The translations under genes were made by a program, and so were the position numbers. A stretch of 8,385 nt of DNA, from NCBI GenBank assembly GCA_002292945.1, contig DBCG01000054.1:367-8751 (forward strand), read 5' to 3'. Shown in pieces: positions 1 to 6,331 of this stretch. Numbering within the stretch: position 1 is the first letter of the stretch; every line of letters starts with the position of its first letter. The stretch is from Proteobacteria bacterium UBA964 (lineage in GTDB: Bacteria; Pseudomonadota; Gammaproteobacteria; Steroidobacterales; Steroidobacteraceae). The notes under the pieces are model-generated. The model was not told the origin of the DNA and searched no databases. It worked only from the letters and a program-made list of their open reading frames with translations.

Positions 1-1215
1 GTCGCCGCCGCCGATCAGCGGCAGCAGGTGGCGGCGGCACTTCTCCGTGATGCCGAAGCCATCCGGCGTGATGAAGTCGCGCGGCAGTTTTTTCTCGACG
101 TTCGCCACCTTGGCAAGCTCGACGTGACCCACCGTCCAGCGATAGGGCCGCGAGGATCTGCGGACCACGATCGGCATCACGGCGTTGTGGCCCCGCACGG
201 CGAGTTCGACGGCGGCCTTGCCCATCGCATAGGCCTGCTCGACATCCGTCTTCGAGGCGATATGGCGCGCCGCACGCTGCAGGTAGTCCGCCACCGCCCA
301 GTGGTACTTGTAGCCGTGGGCTTCGCGGATCATGTTGGCGACGAACGGCGCGACACCGCCCAACTGCGTGTGGCCGAAGGCGTCTTTCGTGCCGGCGTCG
401 GCGAGGAAGCGTCCATCTGCGTAGGCCGTGCCCTCGGAGACGACGATCACGCAGTAGCCGACGCGCTCCACGGTCTCCTTGACGCGCGCCAAGAACGCCG
501 CCGGATCGAAGGCGACCTCCGGGAACAGGATGATGTGCGGCGCCGCATCGCGGCCCTTGCCGGCGAGTCCGCCTGCGGCGGCGATCCAGCCGGCGTGGCG
601 ACCCATCACCTCCATCACGAACACTTTGGTGGAGGTGCGCGCCATCGAGGCGACGTCGAGCGAGGCCTCCAGCGTCGAGATGGCGACATACTTCGCGACC
701 GAGCCGAAGCCCGGGCAGCAGTCGGTGAAGGGCAGGTCGTTGTCCACGGTCTTCGGCACGCCGATGCAGGTGATGGGATAGCCGAGCGTCTCGCCCATCT
801 GCGCGACCTTGTGCGCGGTGTCCATCGAATCGTTGCCGCCGTTGTAGAAGAAATATCCGATGTCATGGGCCTTGAAGACCTGGATCAGGCGCTCGTATTC
901 GGCGCGGTTCTTGTCGAGGCCCTTGAGCTTGAAGCGCGCTGAACCGAAAGCGCCGGCGGGCGTGTGGCGCAGGCCCGCGATGGTCGCCTTGCTCTCCTTG
1001 GAGCAGTCGATCAGGTCTTCCTCCAGGGCGCCGACGATGCCGTGGCGGCCGGCGTAGACCTTGCCGATCTGGCGCGGATATCGCGCTGCAGTCTCGATGA
1101 CCCCCGCCGCCGAGGCGTTGATGACGGCGGTCACCCCGCCCGACTGGGCGTAGAAGGCGTTGCGGGGAGCGGGCTTGCCGGTGCGGGCGGCGGGCTTGCG
1201 GACGGTCTTTTTCAT
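1..1215 (-). CDS. pfp: Pyrophosphate-dependent 6-phosphofructokinase (PPi-PFK), 3' end cut by window
   Basis: Cytoplasmic glycolytic enzyme that interconverts fructose-6-phosphate and fructose-1,6-bisphosphate using pyrophosphate in place of ATP. 405 codons are open to the window edge, close to the usual length of about 420, so only a short C-terminus is missing. Visible motifs are the N-terminal AQSGGVTAVIN (residues 23-33), GGNDS (126-130), PKTVDND (154-160) with the catalytic aspartates, MGRHAGW (204-210) and PE (232-233). Asp129 sits where ATP-dependent enzymes have Gly (GGDG) and Lys155 replaces Gly of PGTIDND; this pair is the known mark of PPi use. The ATG at 1215 adds a basic, Ala/Pro-rich leader of about 18 residues before the conserved core. 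No Shine-Dalgarno sequence precedes it, but no better in-frame start was seen. Divergent from adk. The family call is secure; PPi specificity is inferred from the two residues. Confidence 0.93.
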   Translation of the reverse strand, partial: MKKTVRKPAARTGKPAPRNAFYAQSGGVTAVINASAAGVIETAARYPRQIGKVYAGRHGIVGALEEDLIDCSKESKATIAGLRHTPAGAFGSARFKLKGLDKNRAEYERLIQVFKAHDIGYFFYNGGNDSMDTAHKVAQMGETLGYPITCIGVPKTVDNDLPFTDCCPGFGSVAKYVAISTLEASLDVASMARTSTKVFVMEVMGRHAGWIAAAGGLAGKGRDAAPHIILFPEVAFDPAAFLARVKETVERVGYCVIVVSEGTAYADGRFLADAGTKDAFGHTQLGGVAPFVANMIREAHGYKYHWAVADYLQRAARHIASKTDVEQAYAMGKAAVELAVRGHNAVMPIVVRRSSRPYRWTVGHVELAKVANVEKKLPRDFITPDGFGITEKCRRHLLPLIGGGD

Positions 1216-1238
1216 GGGAGGCGAGGATACCGCAGCAT

Positions 1239-1267
1239 TTGACCTGCCGGGAACGGGCGGGTACCGT
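1239..1267 (+). promoter_or_regulatory. Candidate sigma-70 promoter for adk
   Basis: TTGACC at 1239-1244 is followed after 17 bp by TACCGT at 1262-1267. The -35 box matches the consensus at five of six positions; the -10 box is poor (three of six). Transcription would start near 1274, leaving a leader of about 45 nt before the adk ATG. It lies in the only roomy intergenic space in the window. This is a pattern match by eye and no start site is known. Confidence 0.3.
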
Positions 1268-1269
1268 TC
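1251..1269. repeat. Short inverted repeat in the pfp-adk divergent gap
   Basis: GAACGG (1251-1256) and CCGTTC (1264-1269) are perfect inverted arms separated by 7 bp. The right arm overlaps the candidate -10 box of the adk promoter, the position expected of an operator. Six-bp arms can arise by chance in G+C-rich DNA, so a regulatory role is only a suggestion. Confidence 0.3.
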
Positions 1270-1319
1270 GCCGTCATGTCTCTGTCATTCCGATGCACGG
1301 ACGCTTGGAGTCCCCGTTC

Positions 1320-1973
1320 ATGAGAATCGTCTTCCTCGGTGCGCCCGGTTCTGGCAAGGGAACGCAGGCCCAGCGGCTCGTCGAGCGCCATGGCATCCCG
1401 CAGATCTCGACGGGCGACCTGCTACGCGCCCACGTGCGCGACGCTACCGAACTCGGTCGCCGCGCCAAGGCCGTCATGGATGCTGGCCAACTCGTCGACG
1501 ATGCGACCATCCTCGGCATGGTTCGCGAGCGGCTTGCCGAACCTGACGCCCGCGGCGGCTTCATCCTCGATGGGTTCCCGCGCACCATCCCTCAGGCTGA
1601 GGGCCTCGACCGCATGCTCGCAAGCATCGGGCAGCCGCTCGATGCTGTGGTGCTGTTCGACATCGACCCGCAGTTGCTGGTCAAGCGCATCTCGGGCCGC
1701 CGCACCTGTCAGGACTGCGGTCGGGTGTTCAACATCCATACCGCCCCGGCCCCATCGCCCCCGCCCTGTGGTGGACAGTGCGATGCGCCGCGCCTCATGC
1801 AGCGTCCGGACGACAAGGAAGAGACCGTCGCGAAGCGTATCGGTGTCTACGAGGCGCAGACTCGGCCGTTGGCGGATTTCTACGCGGCGCAGGGGCTCTT
1901 GCGCAGCATCGATGCGGATGCCGAACTGCCGTTGGTGACGGCGCGCGTCGAGTCGGCGATCGCGCCGCGCTGA
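1320..1973 (+). CDS. adk: Adenylate kinase with a four-cysteine lid
   Basis: Cytoplasmic enzyme that converts ATP + AMP to two ADP. The 217-residue length fits the long-lid bacterial class (E. coli 214). The P-loop GAPGSGKGT spans residues 7-15, the AMP-site motif ISTGDLLR lies near residues 29-36, and LDGFPRT is at 83-89. The lid opens with GRR at 126-128 and carries Cys130, Cys133, Cys150 and Cys154, suggesting a structural Zn site as in Gram-positive Adk rather than the Cys-free lid of E. coli. The reading frame is open back to a TTG at 1239, but the ATG at 1320 is preferred because the conserved MRIVFLGAPG begins there and GGAG lies at 1307-1310, 9 nt upstream. It is divergent from pfp and convergent with rnd, with 11 bp between the two stop codons. 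Confidence 0.97.
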   Translation: MRIVFLGAPGSGKGTQAQRLVERHGIPQISTGDLLRAHVRDATELGRRAKAVMDAGQLVDDATILGMVRERLAEPDARGGFILDGFPRTIPQAEGLDRMLASIGQPLDAVVLFDIDPQLLVKRISGRRTCQDCGRVFNIHTAPAPSPPPCGGQCDAPRLMQRPDDKEETVAKRIGVYEAQTRPLADFYAAQGLLRSIDADAELPLVTARVESAIAPR

Positions 1974-1984
1974 GCCCTATCGGG

Positions 1985-3091
1985 TCACACCGCCGCGCGC
2001 AAACGGTCGGCCAACACGCCGGCGCGCCAACCGCCTAGCGCGATCGTCGGGTCGATGCCGCGGGCGACCTCCTCAAGCACCCGCCGCGTCGCGAGCACCT
2101 CGGGCGCGAGGTCGAGTTCCTGTGCCGTGGCCTGAGTGATCTCGGAGAGCCGTTTCGTGCGTGCCACCAATACGGGGTCGGGTCGCTCTCGTTTGGGCAG
2201 GGGTGGTGCGGGGTCAGGCACCTGAGCCGCCTCGACCAAGCCGAGCAACTCGTCGCCGGAATGCTTGATGACCGACTCCGGCATGCCCTCGATCTGTGCC
2301 AAGCCGTCACGGCTGCGCGGGATGCGAAGCACCATCTCGCGCACCAGAGCGTCGTCGAGGATCCAGCCGCGTGGCCGGTTGCGTGCGACGGCGCGCCGCT
2401 CACGCCAAGCGGCGAGCGATCGCAGCAGCCGCAGGCGGCCTTCATCCCAGCCCTCTACGCCGCGGAATCGCAGCCAGGCCCTGTCGGCATCGACGGCGAG
2501 CACGTCAAGCCGTTCGAGCGCGGAGAGCTCTTCCGCCAACCAATCGAGTCGGCCGAGCGTCTCCAAGGAGGCCAGCAATCGCTCGCGCAGCGGCAACAGG
2601 TGGCGCACGTCATCGAGCGCATACTCGATCTGCTCGATGCTCAGGGGTCGTCGCGACCAATCGGTGCGGGTCTGGCCTTTCGGTACTTCGTGACCCAATA
2701 GGCGCCGTACCAACTCGGCGTAGCCGACCTGTGAAGGATGTCCGCAGAGCGCTGCCGCGATCTGTGTATCGAACAGCGGCGCCATCGACCCGAGTGTGGG
2801 TGCCAACACTTCGAGGTCCTGTCGACCGGCATGCAACACGACCGGGGGGCCGGCGGCACCGAGCACCGCGGCGAGCGGACTGAGATCCGGCAGGGCGAGC
2901 GGATCGATGCACATCGGGCCGCTGCGGGTGGTGAGCTGCAGGAGGCAGAGCTCGGCCCGATACGTGCGCTCGCGCATGAATTCGGTGTCGAGCCCGATCG
3001 CGGTCTCGCCCGCGAGGTCGCCGAGCAGGTCTTGCAGGCCCGTGGCGGTGGTGATGATTTTTGCGTGCGACGACACCCCGGGACTATGCAA
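1985..3091 (-). CDS. rnd: Ribonuclease D (DEDDy 3'-5' exoribonuclease with HRDC domain)
   Basis: Exoribonuclease that trims the 3' ends of tRNA precursors and other small RNAs. The 368-residue protein matches E. coli RNase D (375). The N-terminal exonuclease domain shows Exo I DTEF with Asp35 and Glu37, Exo II HAGRQDLEVL at 87-96 with Asp92, and Exo III YALDD with Tyr157 and Asp161, the DEDDy metal-binding set. An HRDC nucleic-acid-binding domain follows at about 213-290, then an Arg-rich tail with a second helical region. The start is TTG at 3091, preceded by GGAAGG 8 nt upstream on the coding strand; a GTG five codons inside has no comparable Shine-Dalgarno site, so TTG is preferred. The gene is convergent with adk and divergent from the membrane-protein operon, with only 32 bp between the start codons. 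Confidence 0.95.
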   Translation of the reverse strand: MHSPGVSSHAKIITTATGLQDLLGDLAGETAIGLDTEFMRERTYRAELCLLQLTTRSGPMCIDPLALPDLSPLAAVLGAAGPPVVLHAGRQDLEVLAPTLGSMAPLFDTQIAAALCGHPSQVGYAELVRRLLGHEVPKGQTRTDWSRRPLSIEQIEYALDDVRHLLPLRERLLASLETLGRLDWLAEELSALERLDVLAVDADRAWLRFRGVEGWDEGRLRLLRSLAAWRERRAVARNRPRGWILDDALVREMVLRIPRSRDGLAQIEGMPESVIKHSGDELLGLVEAAQVPDPAPPLPKRERPDPVLVARTKRLSEITQATAQELDLAPEVLATRRVLEEVARGIDPTIALGGWRAGVLADRLRAAV

Positions 3092-3099
3092 GAATTCGA

Positions 3100-3105
3100 C
3101 CTTCC
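3100..3105 (-). promoter_or_regulatory. Ribosome binding site supporting the TTG start of rnd
   Basis: GGAAGG on the minus strand lies 8 nt before the TTG at 3091. It is what favours TTG over the internal GTG at 3076. It sits back to back with the GGGGGA Shine-Dalgarno candidate (about 3108-3113) of the plus-strand gene that starts at 3124. Confidence 0.5.
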
Positions 3106-3123
3106 ACGGGGGACTAAATCGGC

Positions 3124-3684
3124 ATGATCTCCACGCTGCGTCTGTTCATCGAGCTGTTGCGGCGCAAGGCGGCTCCCTCCGACTTGCCGGCCTCGCCACG
3201 CCTGTTGGCGGCGACCTTCCTCGCGTTGGCGGCGCTGCAGGGGTTGTTCGCCGGTGCGTTCGGCGAGGACCCGGGTGCGGTATTGCCTCGAGCCCTGTTC
3301 TCCGGTGCGCTGTCGCTCGGTTGGATCTACCTGCTGACCCGGATCCATGGCAAGCCGGAACGTTTCGTGCAGACCGCCACCGCGATGCTTGGGGTCATGC
3401 TTGTCGTGGCGCCCTTCACGCTGCCGCTGCTGGCGTTGGCGATGCCGCTGGTGACGGCGGCGGGCGGCGGTCAACCGGCGGTCGATGCCGGTGCGTTTCC
3501 CTTGATCGCTCTGGCCGCGGTCTTCGCGGCCAGCCTCTACCTGCTGGTCGTTCAGGGTCGCATCCTTGCCGAGGCGATCGAGCGTCCGTTCTTCCAGTGT
3601 CTGGTGCTGGTGCTGATCGGCGAGCTGATCGTGGTGATGGCGATGGGCGCGCTCGGGTTCGGCGGCGCGGCCCCTGCAGCCTGA
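3124..3684 (+). CDS. Unidentified multi-pass inner-membrane protein, first gene of the mpl operon
   Basis: I do not recognise a family with certainty. The 186-residue protein has a short cytoplasm-like N-terminus with RRK at 13-15. Hydrophobic segments follow at about 27-47, 55-73, 88-112, 124-143 and 157-178, so four or five membrane spans. The loop with RIHGKPERF (73-81) and the segment GRILAEAIERP (145-155) before the last span resemble the layout of small YIP1-like membrane proteins, but this is an impression, not a motif match. ATG at 3124 is preceded by GGGGGA about 10 nt upstream. The stop lies 10 bp before mpl, so the two are co-transcribed and possibly translationally coupled. Position suggests a link to envelope biology; no activity can be assigned. 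Clear coding frame: conserved neighbours on both sides and an even membrane-protein composition. Confidence 0.82.
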   Translation: MISTLRLFIELLRRKAAPSDLPASPRLLAATFLALAALQGLFAGAFGEDPGAVLPRALFSGALSLGWIYLLTRIHGKPERFVQTATAMLGVMLVVAPFTLPLLALAMPLVTAAGGGQPAVDAGAFPLIALAAVFAASLYLLVVQGRILAEAIERPFFQCLVLVLIGELIVVMAMGALGFGGAAPAA

Positions 3685-3695
3685 GCGCCGCGCTG
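3663..3695 (+). promoter_or_regulatory. Hairpin spanning the membrane-protein stop and the mpl GTG start
   Basis: On the plus-strand transcript, 3663-3671 can pair with 3687-3695 over 9 bp (eight Watson-Crick, one G-U), with a 15-nt loop holding the upstream stop codon (3682-3684). The G of the mpl GTG is in the stem. mpl has no visible Shine-Dalgarno sequence, so ribosomes finishing the upstream gene could open this stem and restart at mpl. Such stems are fairly easy to form in G+C-rich sequence, so the role is inferred. Confidence 0.3.
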
Positions 3696-5113
3696 TGCAC
3701 CTGCACATCCTCGGCATCTGCGGGACCTTCATGGGTGGCATCGCCGCGATAGCGCGGGCCGCCGGCCACCGTGTCACCGGCTCGGACCGAAACGTCTATC
3801 CGCCGATGAGCACGCAGCTCGAGTCGCTCGGCATCGAGATCACCCAAGGGTTCGAGGCTGCGCAACTCGACCCGGCGCCCGATGTGGTGGTGGTCGGCAA
3901 TGTCATGAGCCGCGGCCATCCGGTCATCGAAGCGCTGCTCGAGCGCGGCTTGCCGTACGAGTCCGGCCCCGAATGGTTGGCGCGCGAGGTGTTGCGCGAT
4001 CGCTGGGTGCTGGCGGTGGCGGGCACGCACGGCAAAACCACCACCTCCAGCATGCTGGCCTGGATCCTCGAGTACGCAGGTCTTTCGCCGGGTTTCTTGA
4101 TCGGCGGTGTGCCGCTCGACTTCGGGGTCAGTGCGCGTCTGGGCGAAGCGCCGTTCTTCGTGATCGAGGCCGACGAATACGACACGGCGTTCTTCGACAA
4201 GCGCGCCAAGTTCGTGCACTACCGTCCGCGGACGGCGATCCTCAACAATCTCGAGCACGACCACGCCGACATCTACCCCGACGTCGAGTCCATCGAGCGT
4301 CAGTTCCATCATCTCGTGCGCACCGTGCCGGCCTCCGGCCTCATCGTGCACCATGCCGACGATCCGCATCTCGCTCGTGCGCTCTCGATGGGCTGTTGGA
4401 GCTCTTGCGAGGGTTTCGCGCGCGGCGGCGGGGCGAGCGGCGGTGGCGCGCCGTGGAGCGCGCGCTCCACGGATGAAGGGCGGCAGGACGGATCGTGCTT
4501 CGAGGTGCTCTTCCAAGGCAGCCCGGTGGGGCAGGTGCGCTGGGGGCTGATCGGCGGCCACAACGTCGACAATGCGCTGGCCGCCGTCGCCGCGGCCCGC
4601 CATGCCGGGGTGCCGCCCGAGGTGGCCTGTGCGGCGCTTGGCGAGTTCCGCGGCATCAAGCGCCGGATGGAGGTGCGCGGCGTGGTGGGCGGCGTCACCG
4701 TCTATGACGACTTCGCGCATCATCCCACCGCCATCGCCACCACGATCGAGGGGCTGCGTCGTCGGGTCGGTGCGGGAGGCGGGGCCGGCGCCCGCATCCT
4801 CGCCGTGCTCGAGCCGCGCTCCAACACCATGCGTCTCGGCGTGCACTGCCATACGCTCGCGGGCTCGCTGTCCGCTGCCGATGAGACCTGGCTCTATGCG
4901 CCGCCCGATCTCGGGTGGGATGCGGCGCCGGTGATCGCCGCGCTCGGTGGCCGTGGCCGGCTCGCGCAGGACATCGGCGAGCTCACCCGACAACTTGCCC
5001 GTGCGGTGCGCCCGGGCGACCATGTGCTGATCATGTCGAACGGTGGGTTCGGGGGCTTGCACCAGCGTTTGCTGGACGCGCTGACAGCGCGGGAGGCGGA
5101 TCATGGCAGCTGA
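3695..5113 (+). CDS. mpl: UDP-N-acetylmuramate:L-Ala-gamma-D-Glu-meso-DAP ligase
   Basis: Murein recycling enzyme (Mur ligase family): it joins the tripeptide recovered from old peptidoglycan to UDP-MurNAc using ATP in the cytoplasm. 472 residues against 457 in E. coli. It starts HLHILGICGTFMGG, then has SDRNVYPPMST, the ATP loop GTHGKTTT (110-117), EADEYDTAFFDKR, HHPTA (342-346), LEPRSNTM and a C-terminal MSNGGFGG, all typical of Mpl rather than MurC. GTG at 3695 is chosen because the E. coli protein starts in register (MRIHILGICG); no Shine-Dalgarno sequence is visible, suggesting coupling to the gene ending 10 bp upstream. Residues 237-268 form a Gly-rich variable insert about 10 residues longer than in E. 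coli, containing a perfect 22-bp palindrome. It overlaps ubiX by 11 bp. Confidence 0.97.
   Translation: MHLHILGICGTFMGGIAAIARAAGHRVTGSDRNVYPPMSTQLESLGIEITQGFEAAQLDPAPDVVVVGNVMSRGHPVIEALLERGLPYESGPEWLAREVLRDRWVLAVAGTHGKTTTSSMLAWILEYAGLSPGFLIGGVPLDFGVSARLGEAPFFVIEADEYDTAFFDKRAKFVHYRPRTAILNNLEHDHADIYPDVESIERQFHHLVRTVPASGLIVHHADDPHLARALSMGCWSSCEGFARGGGASGGGAPWSARSTDEGRQDGSCFEVLFQGSPVGQVRWGLIGGHNVDNALAAVAAARHAGVPPEVACAALGEFRGIKRRMEVRGVVGGVTVYDDFAHHPTAIATTIEGLRRRVGAGGGAGARILAVLEPRSNTMRLGVHCHTLAGSLSAADETWLYAPPDLGWDAAPVIAALGGRGRLAQDIGELTRQLARAVRPGDHVLIMSNGGFGGLHQRLLDALTAREADHGS
4451..4472. repeat. Perfect 22-bp palindrome inside mpl
   Basis: The half-site CCGTGGAGCGC (4451-4461) is exactly mirrored in 4462-4472. 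As RNA it gives a 9-bp stem with a GCGC loop. It encodes P-W-S-A-R-S-T (residues 253-259) in the least conserved, Gly-rich part of Mpl, and a GGCGCGCC palindrome touches its left edge (4445-4452). It may be chance, a protein-binding site, or the remnant of a small palindromic insertion. Confidence 0.55.
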
Positions 5114-5723
5114 CGAGAAGCGCATCATGTCGGTGGGGATGACCGGCGCTTCCGGCGCGCAGTACGGTCTGCGGTTGGTGCAATGCCTGTTGCAAGCGGA
5201 TTGGCAGGTCTACCTCACCTTCACCCGCGCCGCGCAGATCGTCATCGGGGCGGAGACCGATTGTCGGCTTCCGGGCCGTGCGAGCGAGCAGACCCGGCAT
5301 CTCTCGGCGCTCTTCAAAGCCCGCGACGGTCAACTGCGGGTGTTCGGTGAGGAGGAGTGGACCTCGCCGCTCGCCAGCGGGTCCGGTGCGCCGCGGCGCA
5401 TGGTGGTCTGCCCCGCGAGCATGGCGACGCTCTCCGCGATCGCCAACGGCGCCAGCGAGAACCTGCTCGAGCGCGCAGCCGATGTCGTCATCAAGGAGCG
5501 CGGTGATCTCGTGATCGTGCCGCGCGAGACGCCGTTCTCCGCGATCCACCTCGAGAACATGCTCAAGCTGGCGCGGCTCGGCGTGAGCATCCTGCCGGCC
5601 AACCCCGGTTTCTACAACCAGCCGACGCAGGTCACCGAGCTCGTGGATTTCATCGTCGCGCGCATCCTCGACCAGTTCGGTATCGCGCATACGCTGACGA
5701 AACCTTGGGGCCGGGAGGCCTGA
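5103..5723 (+). CDS. ubiX: Flavin prenyltransferase UbiX
   Basis: Attaches a dimethylallyl group to FMN to make prenylated FMN, the cofactor of UbiD-type decarboxylases used in ubiquinone synthesis. The 206-residue protein shows the family pattern throughout: GMTGASG (12-18), CPASMATLSAIANG (103-116), RAADV (124-128), KERGDLVIVPRETP (131-144), HLENM (149-153) and PGFYNQP (168-174). ATG at 5103 has GGGAGG at 5091-5096, 6 nt upstream, and overlaps the mpl end by 11 bp. An ATG at codon 9 is possible but has a weaker site. The insert GQLRVFGEEEWTSPLASG (77-94) fits the loop of gammaproteobacterial UbiX. The mpl-ubiX order recurs in gammaproteobacteria such as Pseudomonas. No ubiD is present in the window. 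Confidence 0.96.
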   Translation: MAADEKRIMSVGMTGASGAQYGLRLVQCLLQADWQVYLTFTRAAQIVIGAETDCRLPGRASEQTRHLSALFKARDGQLRVFGEEEWTSPLASGSGAPRRMVVCPASMATLSAIANGASENLLERAADVVIKERGDLVIVPRETPFSAIHLENMLKLARLGVSILPANPGFYNQPTQVTELVDFIVARILDQFGIAHTLTKPWGREA

Positions 5724-6331
5724 TGTCCGCGGCGGGCTTCGAGCTGCCGCTGTTCCCACTCAGTTCGGTGCTGTTTCCTTGCGGTCCCCTGCGCTTGCGC
5801 ATCTTCGAGCCCCGCTATGTCGACATGGTCAAGCGCTGCATGCGCGAGGGCAGCTGCTTCGGCGTGGTCTTGTTGCAGGGCGGTGGTGAGACCGGTCCGA
5901 TCGACGGGATCGCCGCGATCGGCACGACGGCGCGCATCGTCGACTTCAATCTCCTTCCCGACGGTCTGTTGGGGCTCACCTGTCGGGGTGAACGGCGCTT
6001 CCGCGTGCTGCGTTGCTGGCGCCAAGAGGACGGGCTCAACATGGGTGAGGCGGAATGGTTGGAGGACGCCGTGCCGAGGGTCGTCCCCGTCCCTGCCGAA
6101 CATCGGCATCTGGCCGATGTGCTGCGGCGGGTGTTGCCCGAGCTCGGCGAGGTCTATACCGGTATCGAACCACGTTTCAACGATGCGGCCTGGGTCGGTG
6201 GGCGCCTGGTGGAAATCCTGCCGATCGCTCTCGGCGACAAACAGGCCTGCCTCGAGATGGACGATCCGCTCGAGCGGCTGGCCGCCGTCTCTCCCCTCAT
6301 CCGGCGGCCGGAGGATCCTTCCGACGCTTGA
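5723..6331 (+). CDS. Stand-alone LON substrate-binding-domain protein
   Basis: The 202-residue protein consists only of the N-terminal substrate-binding domain of Lon protease (peptidase S16, LON domain). Matching parts are ELPLFPLSSVLFPCGPLRL (7-25), IFEPRYVDMV (28-37), GTTARIVDF (67-75), LLGLTCRGERRFRV (82-95), and the helical C-terminus RLVEILPIALGDKQACLEM (161-179) with DPLERL. It has neither the AAA+ ATPase nor the Ser-Lys protease domain, so it cannot degrade proteins alone; its partner and role are unknown for this subfamily. Start: ATG at 5723 shares its A with the ubiX TGA (TGATG) and has GGGAGG at 5713-5718. A TTG at 5705 in the same frame is rejected because the extra residues are not LON-like. 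It is the last gene of the operon, and its final 35 bp overlap the convergent CPBP gene. Confidence 0.9.
   Translation: MSAAGFELPLFPLSSVLFPCGPLRLRIFEPRYVDMVKRCMREGSCFGVVLLQGGGETGPIDGIAAIGTTARIVDFNLLPDGLLGLTCRGERRFRVLRCWRQEDGLNMGEAEWLEDAVPRVVPVPAEHRHLADVLRRVLPELGEVYTGIEPRFNDAAWVGGRLVEILPIALGDKQACLEMDDPLERLAAVSPLIRRPEDPSDA

Noticed and set aside
28..942. 304-codon plus-strand open frame opposite the phosphofructokinase gene
   Set aside because: The sense strand encodes an unmistakable PPi-PFK. The antisense product is Arg/Asp/His-rich with no recognisable motif.
1239..1319. Upstream extension of adk from a TTG at 1239
   Set aside because: The additional 27 residues are not part of Adk. The ATG at 1320 has a Shine-Dalgarno site and matches the conserved N-terminus, and 1239-1244 better fits a -35 box.
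1974..1984. Possible terminator between the convergent adk and rnd genes
   Set aside because: The 11-bp gap gives only a short, bulged CCC/GGG pairing and no T run, too little to call a terminator.
2641..3777. 378-codon minus-strand frame overlapping rnd and the membrane-protein gene
   Set aside because: It is a Gln/Arg/His-rich shadow. RNase D and the membrane protein account for the region, with proper motifs, spans and starts.
3416..5128. 570-codon minus-strand open frame across the whole of mpl
   Set aside because: Its product is an Arg/His/Ala-rich string with no domain logic, and it lies opposite a clearly conserved gene. Long antisense frames of this kind are common in high-G+C DNA.
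5705..5722. TTG start for the LON-domain gene six codons earlier
   Set aside because: The ATG at 5723 has GGGAGG upstream and the typical TGATG overlap with ubiX. The added residues carry no LON-domain similarity.
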